From Blastocystis sp. Blastoise (Eukaryota; Sar; Bigyra; Opalinata; Blastocystidae): DNA of 64,000 nucleotides. The notes beneath the pieces are model-generated. The model ran no database searches. It worked only from the letters and a program-made list of their open reading frames with translations, and was not told the DNA's origin. The stretch lies in assembly GCA_039096225.1 (NCBI GenBank), contig JBBPEB010000014.1:558001-622000 (forward strand), read 5' to 3'. The translations under genes and the position numbers were made by a program. This document shows, piece by piece, positions 12,780 to 25,517 of the stretch. The number at the start of each line of letters is the position of its first letter. The stretch's first letter is position 1.

Positions 12780-13915
12780 ATACTTAAAACATACAAAAAC
12801 GAAATTAATCATATTTTTTATATGATTATTGAAACTTCACTATAAATTAACTTATTAAATTTTATTGAAATCTTAATATTTCTACTTTTTATTATTTATT
12901 ATTTAATTTAAATACTTTAAACCGTTATTCTTACTCATGATGTCTTCTTGTTGTTGATGGAGTATGTATTTATGTAAATAAAATTAGTTAATTGATTAAT
13001 TATTTATAGAGTGTTACATAAAATGAAATTAATGGTTATGGTCATGAGGAAATCACTAGACTTGATGAAGACAACAAAAATTAGTCGATTATGTGATAGT
13101 CACTAGATTGCCTAAATGTGTAGAACTGTCAGAAAAGGTGAGTTTGTGTGTGTTTGAATTTAAATTCAACATTAGTTTGAATACGTATTTCACTAATTAA
13201 TTCAATTTTAGAGAAGTTACAAACACAATTGGTTTTTCTAGTTGATATATTGAGTTAGAATGTCGTTATTTTAATTTTCTATTAGTAATTTGAATTTAAT
13301 TATGACCTATATAAACTAAAGTTAATTATAATAGTTTTCTAGGTAATGTAGATTTGTCAAGGTTCTTTAAAAGTCTCAAGAGTGGTTTATAAATGTTACA
13401 AATGACTTTTAGTGTCAATCATGTTAATATAAACAGTAGAAATGCTTTTTAAGAGTATAGACAAAGAATGCATTGCGTGTTTATAGACTTCAAGGTGTTA
13501 TTGATGAATATTTATTTTTTATTTGTGTGTAGAATTGATCAATAGGATATATAGCAAATCAAAATAATGAATATGGTATTCTAAGTGAATGTAATTGTGA
13601 ATGTGTTGTGTGTTGAATATAGTAAACTAAAAACATTATAAAAAAGCGACTAGTAATGTATAGAGTTTATTTAATTACATGAAACTCAATATACCCTTTC
13701 ATACTGGTTCTAATGAATGAGAATATCTATAGAGAAAAATATTTATATTTTTTTATAAAAAATATAATATATGACCCTAGATCAGGAATTGAACCTGATA
13801 ACAATCTATTAATGATTGCTACTAACCATATTCAGTCTAAGGAATATTAATTATTTGAATATAACCATGTATATATGTTTAACAGACAAAAACCCAAAAT
13901 ATAATTATATAATTA

Positions 13916-13947
<32 letters not shown>

Positions 13948-14054
13948 AATACTCCATTATACCTATTAATAATAATTTATATAATAAAAACCTTATAATA
14001 AAAGATAACTATTAATATGTGATAAGTATAATGTATCAGAGATATAAAAAGAGA

Positions 14055-14085
<31 letters not shown>

Positions 14086-14497
14086 TTAAAGCCATATATA
14101 CATAGGAGACAAGCTAAGGATATGTTCTATAAATAGTTAGAGAATAAAGAAAATGAATAATAATATATAAATAAATTTGGTTAAAATATTAATAAAATAT
14201 TACATAATAAGTTATAAAAAACTAATAATAGTATAAATATGTATATACCAAAAAGGTTGTATCATCATTAATTATAGTAGTTTCTATTAGGAGCTTGGAT
14301 TCTAAAATATATATAATAGCATATAGATGAATGACATATTTATAGAAAGAAATATAGATATATATTATAAAAGAAGTAATAAGCAGAGTAGAAAGTTATG
14401 TATTTATATTTACAGTATAAAAAAAAAAAAATAACAAAAAGAAAAAAACATATATAAATATAATATAAGAACATAATACTTATAAGAATAAAAACAA

Positions 14498-14536
<39 letters not shown>

Positions 14537-15531
14537 TTACCTGGACAATATCTTAATTTCATTAGCAATATATATATAATAATAATAGAAAATAGTAAAT
14601 ACATATATATATATATATAAAGTTGGAAAACATATAGTAAATTATTAGATATATTTATATATAAGAGAAGTAGACTTAATATATATTACGAAAAATAAAT
14701 TGCTCACATCAATAATGTTATATATATATATATATATATATATACATAATAACTATATGTATATAATCTTTATTTCAAAATAAATACAAAACGATATATA
14801 AATAAACGACAATTAATATACATATATACCACAATACATATACTAACATAATTGAATAAAACATACATAAAGAAGCGCTATGACTATTACTATATGTACG
14901 TATAATAAATTATAAGGTATATGGTATTTAAAAAAGATAATAAATAATAAAGTTGTAGAAAGATAAATGATATAAAAGAGTTAAATAGAAGAATAATTGA
15001 TATAAAATATTAAATACACAAAATATTATCTTTTATATTAAATAAAAAATACATAATATATATATATATAGAATAAGATGATATATATAATAATATATAC
15101 ATATTCAGAATTAAAGAACTATATTTATATAAATTCATAAGAAACATAAAAGGATGACTTACATATAACTATTTAACTATACATAATATATTATAATATG
15201 TATACTTACAGAATACTATATATAAGTATATATATTTATATATATATACTTTGAATATTAATATCAATGATATCTATATATATATATGTATATAAATGGA
15301 TATAAAATAATTACATATATATATATATTAAATATAATAAACATGTAAAAATTAATGCATAAAATATATATATAATGAATACAAATTAATTCTATAATAT
15401 CATATATAAATATATATATTTGTTCACTAAAGCAACGTTTGAATATGAAATAAAACAACTATATATACATATGTAAGCAAATAGACATATTATGGTAATA
15501 ATATAATAAAAATAAATAATACATAATAATA

Positions 15532-15579
<48 letters not shown>

Positions 15580-16509
15580 CTTATAAAACTAAATAAAACT
15601 AAATAAATAAACACATATAATGTGATAGTTATTAAATATATTTATACATATAGAATGAATATATAATAAATATTAATAATAATAATAATAATAATAACAT
15701 GAATAAGAAATAAAAAGTATAAATAATCTAAATAATGATAATTAGTAAAACGTATCTATTTGTATAAACTACATACTTTATAGATTAAAAATGAAAGAAG
15801 AATGAAGTATATAACTCAAAATGGAATATAATATATAATATAATATATAATATAATATATATATATACTAAAAAATAATCTTGAATATAACAATAACTAT
15901 TCACTATATAAAAAATGACATATAGCTAATAATAGAAATATAATATATATATAATCATTGTTTAAAAATAAAATAAAAGATAATAAACAACATAATACTA
16001 ATAAGAGATAAAGAATAATAGAAAAGTAATATAACATATATATTTACATAAAAAGAATATGTATTATGTAGTAATATCGATTATAGAAAGCAAACCATTC
16101 AATGGTAGTAATAATTCTATATATATATATAAGTTTAAGAATAAAAAACAATAGATTATAAAAAGAAAAAGAAAATGTATAACATAATATTATATTATAT
16201 ACAAAATATTCTAGACAAATTATTAAAATATAAATTAATAAATAGGAATATATATTTATATATACATTATGTGATTGCTAATAAGATAATACTTAAATAT
16301 TATAATAAATAATGTAATCTATATACATATATTATTAATATAAATATATATATATATACATATATAAACAAGAATATATGTAGATATATATACTATATGT
16401 ATATAATGAGTTGATTATCCAAGTGATCATTAATACGTCTATATATGATAATATATAATAAATAATATTATATATATATAATGAATAAAAGGAATAAAAA
16501 TGATAAATA

Positions 16510-16545
<36 letters not shown>

Positions 16546-16690
16546 ATCAACTATTGATGATGATGTTTAAGTTCTAATAAATATATATACTTTTAACTGA
16601 ATATATGTAAAATAATCTTGACATAATCATTGTTTTGTTTCTGTTATACCTATAGAAGATATGATAATTATTATATATATATATATACCT
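12780..16690. other. AT-rich non-coding DNA with many (TA)n runs
   Basis: The stretch is dominated by TA-rich sequence and microsatellites (for example 14504-14533, 14718-14744 and 15535-15578). All open frames are Tyr/Ile strings from TA repeats. One tRNA-like sequence at 13775-13842 is listed separately. Confidence 0.6.
13775..13842 (-). tRNA. tRNA-like sequence, anticodon position TAA (Leu?)
   Basis: On the minus strand, acceptor strands CCTTAGA and TCTAGGG pair over all seven positions (one G-T). CTGA/TTAG can form a D stem, CAATC/GATTG closes the 7-base loop ATTAATA, and TCAGG-TTCAATT-CCTGA is a perfect T arm with a B-box match GGTTCAATTCC. The length is 68 nt, the same as the copy at 9423-9490, and bases 8-9 are again missing. 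It lacks the long variable arm expected of a nuclear tRNA-Leu, so its decoding identity is doubtful. Confidence 0.45.
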
Positions 16691-17300
16691 TCAATAATCC
16701 AATGATACTATGAATTTGAAAGATAATAAAACTTCAAACAACTGATCATTCACCATTTCTATATAATAATATGAGGTATGTTGATAATAATAAAAATATA
16801 TACTTGTAAGATCATGGGAGAAGTCATTAAAATAATAAAAAGACCTAGGTAACATTCTTCTCAGTAAATGCAATTCATTTAATTTTTTCTTTCAAATTCT
16901 TCACTATATAATAATTAAATATAGAAACAAAATATAAAACAATATACTACTAGAGCATACTAAAACCAAAATTGCCAATCAAGAAATTATGACAAATATA
17001 GTTTCTTCCAATATTGAACAGCCAACGTCATCATGCTCTCTAAATCATGTTTCCAAACCTATATATATAATACTAATTCAAATAAACATATACCTGAAAG
17101 AATGAATCACCAATTGGCTTATTATTTGGATTTATTTCATTCCTAATCTATAATAATCTACCTAATAAAATATAATATAAATATAAATAATAAAATAACC
17201 TTCTAAATAATTAAATAATCCATATACTAATATTTAAAAAATATACTCTTTCAGCAGTTCATTTAAGCTGATGCTGAATAAGACTTTCACGGATTGAAGT
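16691..17300 (-). pseudogene. Exon-like coding remnants inside the nested element
   Basis: The minus strand holds segments that are clearly more protein-like than the surroundings. An exon ending near 17245 encodes SVKVLFSISLNELLKE and joins in phase to 17142-17094 (NEINPNNKPIGDSFFQ). A 35-bp GT..AG intron then leads to 17058-16987 (VWKHDLESMMTLAVQYWKKL, stop TAA). Further downstream, NELHLLRRMLPRSFYYFNDF and, after another short intron, MVNDQLFEVLLSFKFIVSL form a second phased pair ending near 16692. I do not recognise the protein. It could be a captured host gene fragment or a decayed gene of the transposon. Confidence 0.45.
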
Positions 17301-17653
17301 AATTCTGAAAAACTTTAAGAATAGGGACCATATCAAAGAAGACTTTTTATCCCATACTTTGAATCTCTAGAAATTATTTTTAAAACTTGTTCACTGAATC
17401 ACAAAACAGTTTTTATCAAAGAGGTTGCTTCCGCTATTTAGGCTGTTTTAACCCTGTTTCCATCCTCAGAATGATTATTTCTTGAGATTCAAATACTGCT
17501 TTATTTCATATATTGTCATTATAAACATATAAAATGAATCTACGTATGTTTTCTAGTCATAAATATATATATTATATAGTTTACTCTCTTCAAATATTTT
17601 GTTTTATATAGTAATCAGTTGATCAATTGGTTGCGTATTGTTTAGATATTCAG

Positions 17654-18006
17654 AAAAAGCTATATCTAGTTTCAAATCAACTCTAAAGGTCTTGGTGAAC
17701 AATACTGATGAATCTAAGGTATATAATTATTTTACATTTTCTCATTTTGTTTATTCTTTGCTATATTTATTTCATGTCTATGCTATTAGTATGTTTTTAT
17801 CATTCACATAACATATTTATTTTGTTTTCATTAGTATTATTATTTTTATAATTGAATTAGCTCCTACTTTTCTATCTAGTTGTTTCTTTAATATATATAT
17901 ACTTTTATCTATTTAATTTATTCTACGTATTTATTTCTTTAGTAAAACCAATCAAACTGAAGCACAACCTGGGAATCAGATTGCAATGATTCAAGTCTTT
18001 ATTAAG
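17654..18006 (+). pseudogene. Exon-like remnants on the plus strand, divergent from the previous ones
   Basis: An exon at 17654-17718 encodes AISSFKSTLKVLVNNTDESK before a GTATAT donor, and 17943-18006 encodes KTNQTEAQPGNQIAMIQVFI before another GTATAT donor. Both have good splice borders, but their phases do not match (0 against 2). The unit is therefore probably broken or misread. It runs toward the polypyrimidine tract. Confidence 0.35.
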
Positions 18007-18059
18007 GTATATATGTATTTAATAATATATTTAGTTTGTTTTAACTGACTATTAATAAT

Positions 18060-20830
18060 ATATATGTTATTTTTTGTCTTTATAATATTATTATTATTCT
18101 ATTTTTATAATATTATATATTCTTTAGATTTATTGGTATTAATTCTTCATTCTTCATTCTTAATTCTTCATTCTTCATTCTTCATTCTTCATTCTTCATT
18201 CTTAATTCTTAATCTTAATTCTTCATTCTTTATTGTTAATTCTTCATTCTTAATTCTACTGTACATCTTACTCTAATTTTTCTTTTTTTACGTATAGATA
18301 TAAACTTTTCTTTTCTTTACTATTACGTCTTCACAAATTCTACTATTACTTCTTCGTCCTTCTCATTATACTTCTTATCCCTATCCTTTTCATTATTCTT
18401 CATTCTTCTTATCCTTTCATGATTCTTCTTTTTCTTCTTACTTTACTTCTTCTTATGCTTCTTTCACCTTTACATCTTATTTTACTTTTCATTATTCTTC
18501 TTCTCTACTATACTTCCTTTCCACTTCTCCTTCTCATTATAGATTTACTTCTTGTTCTCATTATTATTGTTTTTTCTTCTTTTATTATCCTTCTACATCT
18601 TCTTATTCTTATTTTTTCTTTTCTTCTTCTTCTTTTCTTTTTTCCCTCGTTATCATTTCCATTCCATTTTGTTCCTTTTTTTCCTTATTCTCCTTGCAAT
18701 TCTTCTCCTTTAGCTTCTTCCTTTTTTCCTTCTTTCCTTCATTCTTCTATTTCTACTTGTACTTCTACTCATATTTCTTCTACTACTACTTACTCTTTTA
18801 TTTTTTCTTCTATTTCTACAGCTACACTACTACTAATAATACTTCTTATTATTCTACTTATATTTCTGCTTATATATCTACTTGTAGTTCTGCTTTTACT
18901 CCAACTCCTACTCGTGCTTTTGCTTCTACTACTTTATTCTTCTCATTCTTCTTATACTTATACTTCTCCTTGCTATTATCTTTCTCTTTCTCTTTCATCT
19001 TCTTCTTTTTTTCTATATTCAATTTCTCATTCTTCTTCTTCTTTTTCACTTTTTCTTATTCTTCTTCTCATTCTTCTTCTCATTTTTCTTCTTCTAATGA
19101 TTCTCATTTTCTTATTCCTAATACTTATATTTATACTTCTGTTTCTACTACTATACTTTTATTTATTTATTTCTCTCCTTCTACGTCTACTTTTTTGTCT
19201 TCATCTCTATCTCCTTTTCTATATTCTCCTTCTATTTATACTTTTACTTTTCTTTATCCTTCCTCTTGTCCTTCTTCTCTTTCTTATCCTTCTTGTTCTT
19301 CTTGTTCTTCTTGTTCTTGCTCTTCTTCTTCTTGGCATTCCTTCCTCTTCTTCTTGTCCTTCTTCTTCTTCTTCTTCTTCTTCTTGTCTTTCTTCTTGTC
19401 CTTCTTCTTATCCTTCTTCTTATCCTTCTTCTTATCCTTCTTCTTGTCCTTCTCCTTCGTCTGTTTCTTTTCTTTCTCTTTCTTCTCTTTCTTCTCTTTA
19501 TTCTCTTTCTTCTCCTTATCCTCTTTGTCCTTCTTATCCTTCTTCTTATAATTTTTCTTCTTCTCCTCTTTTTTTCCTTCTTGTCCTTCTCTTTCTCTTT
19601 CCTCTTTTACCCCTACTTTTCTTTTTCCTTCTTATCCTTCTTCCTATAATTGTTCTTCTTCTCCTCCTCCTCTTTGTCCTTCTTATCCTTCTTATCCTTC
19701 TTATCCTTCTTATCCTTCTTATCTTTCCTATTATCCTTCTTATTTATACTTTGCTCCTCTCCTTCTCCATCTTTTTATTCTCTTCTTGCTACACATTTTA
19801 TTCTCATGTTTCTTCTTGCTCCATATATTCTTCTCTGTCTTCTTCTTCTTCTTCTTCTTCTTCTTCTTCTTCTCATTCTTCTTATCATTTTCTTTCTTTT
19901 TCTGCTTCTTCTTCGCTTTATAATTTCACTTTTCCTTATTCTTCTCTTTCTTTTTCCTTCATTTTTTCTCGTTCTTCTCTTTCCTCTCCTCATTCTCTTT
20001 GTCATTCTTATCTTCTTATCCTTCTCCTTCTTCTTCTCTTTCTTCTCTTTCTCTTTCCTATTCTCCTTCTTATTCATATGTTGCTCCTCTCCTTCTATTC
20101 TCTTTTGAGTCTCTTCTTTTTCCACTTTTATTCTCATATTTCTTCTTCTATACCCACATATTATCCCTTCTCCGTCTTCTTTTTCTTATATTATCCTTAT
20201 CCTTGTACTTCTACTTCTAATCATTCTCATTCTACTTATCCCTACCTTCTACTGATGTTTTTCTTTTTATGCTTATTCTTGGTTTATTCTTATTTTCTTC
20301 TCTTTCTTCTTTTTCTTATTCTTCTCGTCCTTATCTTTCTCTTTCTTGTTCTTATCCTTCTATTTCTCCTTCTCCTTGTTCTTCTTCTTCTCCTTGTTCT
20401 TCTCCTGTCTTTCTTCTTCTTGTCCTTGTCCTTGTCCTTGTCCTTATCCTTTTTATTCTTATTCTTGCCATTTTCATTGTCCTTGTCCTTCTTCTTGTCC
20501 TTTTCCTTCTTCTTGTCTTTCTTTTTGTCCTTGTCCTTGTCATTCTTCTTCTTCTTGTCCTTGTCCTTGTCCTTGTCCTTCTCCCTCATCTTATTCTTAT
20601 TCTTCTTGTCCTTCTTGTCCTTCTTGTCCTTCTCCTTCTCCCTCATCTTATTCTTGTCCTTGTCCTTGTCCTTGTCCTTGTTCTTCTATATCTCCTTGTC
20701 CTTCTACTTCTACTTTTTCTCTTTCTCATTTTACTTCTGCTGCTACTTTTTTATCAACTTCTATTATCATTCTTCATCTACGTATATTACTACCACTTCT
20801 TATTATAAATTTCCTATTCCTATTATTCTA
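18060..20830 (+). repeat. Polypyrimidine tract of about 2.7 kb (C/T on the plus strand)
   Basis: This is almost pure C/T made of degenerate TTCTTCTTC, CCTTCTTAT, TTGTCC and, at 18146-18256, CATTCTT/AATTCTT heptamers. The very long open frames here (for example 18419-20905) encode Ser/Leu/Phe/Pro strings in several frames at once and are compositional. The tract mirrors the polypurine tract at 9780-11990 in the opposite orientation. Confidence 0.9.
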
Positions 20831-22352
20831 AGAATCGTTTTTTTCATTCAATTGAAGTTAAATTCTCATTTTTTAAAACGCTATACACAATATTTGATAT
20901 ATTGAATTATATATATATTGATATATAAAACAATAAATAGAATTGTGTATATATGTTACTTTTATTAGTATGAAGAATAACATATATAGAAAAACATATA
21001 TTATATATATATTGAACATATATATATACTTAATCGGATATATTAGAATTCTATAATATAGATATAAATAAGCATATGTATAGAATGCTATATATATATA
21101 TATATATATATATAGAATTGTATATGTATGTAGAATAGATATACATATGTATTGAATAGTATACATGTATACATATATATATAAATTTATATATATTAAA
21201 TATTGTGTAGAAAATAGAAATTCTAATATATTAATATATTTATGTAGAATCATGTAATATATATATATATTCTTGATTAAAAATATTAATAGTTCATATG
21301 ATATGTCTAATTTGTTTTCTTTTATTCTTTCTTTTAGCACTATATATTGTTTAGTATTATCTTTTAAATCATTTAATTTATTTTTAACACTTTTTTAATA
21401 ACTTATAATCTATTTTTTGCTTTTTGTTTCATTTGATATATAATATATACAAACGATTGCATTTCTATAAATATGTTATTATAAGAGTATAATTTATTAT
21501 TTAAGTTTGCTCAGAAGAGTCGTGACAACAATATCTTTTGACTACCCATCCAGAAACATCATCACCTTGGGAATGGAACATAAACGTGTAATTTGAAATG
21601 TAACATCTGTAAACAAGTCTTCTTTTTTATGTTTTTTTGTTTTTTTATTCGATACCCTAGCTTTTACATTTATAGTAAAACTACATTCTCTAGTTGAAAC
21701 TTTTTACATACATAATTTTGACTCCATATGTTTTTACAGTCTCAAATTTTGTTATTTATTCACTATCTTTAAACTTATGATAGTTCACCTTAATCAAACA
21801 AAAACATATTTCCACTTCTTGTTGTGGCTGAACTGAATCAGTTACCAAATTATAAAACAAAAATAATTAACATGAATTTAATATTGATTTACAGATATCT
21901 TTGTTGTTAAATATGCAGTAATTAAAGCTTTAATCGTCTAAATATGTCAAAATTAAAATAAAGTATATTTTTGAGATTCTGGACAACAAATTTCATTTTT
22001 ATAGTGATTAATAAATGAAAAATCATGAAAAATTACATTGTAGTTTTTAAAAGCTTTATTCGAGAGCAATACAATATATTATTACACTATAAATAACCCT
22101 AATCAGTCGATATAAGTGTCTGAAGTATTTATACTATCCTTAATCCAAAAATTTGAGATAATTATATTTAATTTGTAAATAAAAATGCTTATCTTAAATT
22201 AAATAACTACTTTTCTAAATTATTATAATAATCTATTAAAATATTTCTTATGTTTTAATTACTACAAAATTTTTATGTAAGCTTTAATAAAGAAAATATA
22301 AATATATTCTTGAGTATATTTTTTCTAATAATGACAAAAGAAATAAAAAGAA
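20831..22352. other. AT-rich non-coding DNA of the nested element
   Basis: TA-rich sequence to about 21280 is followed by A/T-rich unique-looking DNA without coding potential. The 155-codon minus-strand frame at 21340-20873 is a Tyr/Ile string derived from TA repeats. Confidence 0.5.
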
Positions 22353-22389
22353 CAAGCGTTTCACGACTGGCTACGCCAGCCTACGCTTG
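22353..22389. repeat. GC-rich hairpin
   Basis: CAAGCGT (22353-22359) pairs with ACGCTTG (22383-22389), and an inner CTGGC-TAC-GCCAG stem (22367-22379) lies between them. It stands out as an isolated GC-rich palindrome in very AT-rich DNA. Confidence 0.75.
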
Positions 22390-22559
22390 AATCTAAATAA
22401 AAAAAAAAATAGTTTGTAAAAAAATGTCTTTTCATTATTTTAAATTATTAATTCAAATTTAATAATATCATTAATGACTATTTCATTAAATAAAACTAAA
22501 AATTAAAATATAAAACAAAAATTAAACTACATTCAAAAATAAATATATTTAAATACTTT

Positions 22560-23290
22560 GGAAACTTTTATTATTGTACATAATATATAGTTTATAAAAC
22601 AAATAAGTTATTTTTAAAAAACTCTAAAAGACTTTAACGTTTTTAAATCACATATCCACTTTTATTTTAACTAATTTAAATATTCATATACACATATATT
22701 TAATTTGCTATTTTAATTTGTAAAGAATAACTTGAATCTCTTTTATTTAAAGTCACAATTACAAAAAAATGAGTTCTTTTGAAAGATAAAAAACATTCTT
22801 TAAACAATAATATTCTTTTATTTAGTGGAGAATAAACGTATTATACGGTTTTAGAAACAATTAAAATCTTTTTACCCATTTTAACATTCATATCAAACAA
22901 TCAACCACATTTAATTAAACTAATTTTTAATATTTTATATTCTATAATAAGTCTATTTATTATTTTAATAAAAAGTGACCTGAATCTCTTGACTTAACTA
23001 TTGTAATTCTAAAGAATCAATTTTTTTGAACAACTTAAAATGTTTATTTATTGTAGATTTTAATATAAAACACTTAAAAAACACTCTATACATACTTATT
23101 ACAACCATTTTCAAAAAATAGACTCATTTTAACATTTTGGTCAAACACATAACCACCTTTATTTCAAACAATTCTTTTATTATTATAAACATTACACACT
23201 CTAATACTCATTTTTATAAAAAGTGACTTGAATCTCTTCACTTAAGACAGTCAAACAGACAATTCAAAACTATTTTACCCTTTAACTTCA
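22560..23290. repeat. Degenerate tandem repeat, about 240-bp unit, three copies
   Basis: Equivalent landmarks recur at about 243-bp spacing: CTTGAATCTCTT-type motifs near 22733, 22981 and 23226, and CATTTTAACATT-type motifs near 22877 and 23128. The copies have diverged considerably. Confidence 0.55.
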
Positions 23291-24359
23291 TTATAAAGTG
23301 ATAATATTTACAGAATTGCCCTAATATATGATTTAGGCCACATTTAACTACTTTTTACAAAATTATGAGTCAACATGTGCATATATTTACACACTCGTCA
23401 TACTTATTTTTGACTATTTTTTTGAGAAATGCAATACATATAAGGTCTAGTTATCAAATATGTAAAAATTAATTGTCAAATATGAATTTGATTTGTCAAC
23501 TTTCAGAAAATTTTTAGAAAAACGATTTTTCAATTTTCAGTTTTTTAACATGTTATACTATTGACTCTACTGAACTCATTTTTTTATTAATTTTAAATAT
23601 TAAAAATAATATTATTAATATGTGTTATTCTCTATATTTATTTGTTAAAATTATAATAAATAATAAAATATTGACTGAGAAATTAAAACGATAAGCTATA
23701 CCCTTTTTTCAAAAAAAATAATTTTTATGTTTTGCATATATAATTTTTTATCTCAAAAGTTATTTTATATTTTGATAATATTTTTATAAATTTATAAACT
23801 ATAGTTTGTCTAGTTTATAAATAAGTTTTATTTATTTTTTAAAAATTAATATTGATGGAGGAATTGTCAAAATAAACTATAGTATCAAAAATGTTTTCTT
23901 TTTTTAAACGATTTATTTCACTAATTAAAGACAATTAAAAACATATTTATTTATTTAAAGCATATTTATGACATTTACAACTCATAATGACTCATAACTG
24001 ACTTTTTAAAACAAACATTGTCTGTATCAGTTCAACATGTTGTCCTAACTTTTTCAAATAAGTCACATTCAATGTCCATAAATGATTTTAAACACAAATT
24101 AAAACGTTTTAAGAGTTTATTGAGTTAACATTGTCTGGTGATCTGTTGTCACAGTCTTTTAAAAACCATAAAAAATTATAAAATATGTTTATTTTGGTAT
24201 GTTGTTATTAAATATGAAGTCAAATATCAAATATATTTATAAATGATGAAATTATTGACAACAAACAAATGAAAAATTTTTGAGATAAATTTCAAAAGTC
24301 ATTTTTTTATTGAGTTCAACTCTTGTCTCCTGTGACTTCATTTTTTAATATTTTAAAAA

Positions 24360-24720
24360 AGTGACAAAAACGGATGACATTTAAGTTTTGTAATATCTAA
24401 ATAAGCTTTAACTTTTTTATTTTATAAAATATTGACTGAGATCTAGTGATCACAAAATATACCCTTTTTAGAAATTTTTCATTTTTATGTTTTTGATATA
24501 AATTAATATATCTCAGTCAATATTAAATATTAAACAAAAATATAAAAAATGGATGACATTTAAGTTGTCCAGTTTACAAATATGTTTTTACTTTTATTAT
24601 ATGTTGAATATTGACAGAGATCTTGTGATCACAAAATTGGGTGTCAAAGATGAAAAATTTTTAAAGCAAATATTTCTCTTTTAATAGATATTACAAAAAT
24701 ATAAAACATGTTTATGACGG
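24360..24720. repeat. Degenerate tandem repeat, about 178-bp unit, two copies
   Basis: GGATGACATTTAAGTT recurs near 24374 and 24550. In both copies it is followed by TATTGAC(T/A)GAGATC and GTGATCACAAAAT at the same relative positions. A weaker third start follows near 24716. Confidence 0.6.
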
Positions 24721-25381
24721 ATATAGAGTTAGATAAATACATTAAAGCTCAAATAAGTTTATAAAGAAGGAATGTGTTGGATATCAGTTTGTCTTTTGTC
24801 GTTATTTAAAGGAATTATTGTTGTTTCAGAGTAGTTGAGGTCATTGTCATGACAATCGAAACCATTTTAGAGTTTATGGTTAGTGATGTGTGTATTGATA
24901 TGTTGTCAAGTTGTAAATATAAACAAATCTACCCGTCAAAACTATTTATAAGACCAACCCGTCAATAAAAGTTAATTTTATAAAAATAAATATAGAGTAT
25001 GTGAAGTGATATAGGAAAAAATATAAAACAATAAAAAATGAAAAACGAAAAATAAGTGTTTTTATAAAAATGAAGAATATTGGATAAAATAAAAATAATC
25101 CAATAATTTTGGTTAAAATTTTGTGCGAAAATGGTTTTTTGCGTTTTTTAGCCAGAAATTTAGAGTTTTTGAAAAATTTCTTTAACAGTCATTTTCAGAA
25201 TTGTGTTCCGGTTTTTATGATGTTATTTTTATTTTATAAAAGTTAATAACAAAGTCAATAATAGTTAAAGTGTGTGAGACACCGTACTTTTGGGCTGCTA
25301 AATTAAGGATATTAATTTTAATTGGTTTATAAGAATTTGTGTTTTCAAACCACCAATCGTTTAGAGTCTAAAATAAACAGT

Positions 25382-25514
25382 TGGGTATTTCTACCAATTT
25401 TGTAAAAATTTTGGGTATTTTAACAAAAATTTTGAAAGATTTTGGGTATTTCTAACAATTCGATTTTTTTTTGGGTAGGTTAAAATAATTATGGTTTTTT
25501 TGGGTATTTCTAAC
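25382..25514 (-). repeat. Right terminal iterons, 30-bp period
   Basis: Copies of TGGGTATTTCTAAC or close variants start at 25382, 25412, 25443, 25472 and 25501, that is, 29-31 bp apart. The outermost copy is the terminal repeat. The array is the inverse of the one at 8125-8198. Confidence 0.88.
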
Positions 25515-25517
25515 AAT

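Larger units (their letters stand above)
8125..25514. mobile_element. Large non-autonomous transposon of unassigned family, nested in the pogo transposase
   Basis: The element is bounded by a 3-bp AAT duplication (8122-8124 and 25515-25517) and by 14-bp perfect inverted repeats, GTTAGAAATACCCA. The same motif recurs inward with 30-bp periodicity at both ends. The insertion sits exactly between codons 4 and 5 of the pogo transposase, and removing the element with one AAT restores that frame, so the boundaries are secure. In 17,390 bp I find no transposase. The content is a polypurine tract, a polypyrimidine tract in the opposite orientation, two tRNA-like sequences, exon-like remnants and degenerate tandem repeats. 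A 3-bp duplication occurs in CACTA, PIF/Harbinger and Academ-type elements, but the ends do not start CACTA and I cannot assign a superfamily. Confidence 0.85.

Noticed and set aside
18419-20905. Very long open frames (up to 828 codons) rich in Ser, Leu and Phe
   Set aside because: They lie in a pure C/T tract where several frames are open at once and encode only low-complexity strings, as expected from base composition.
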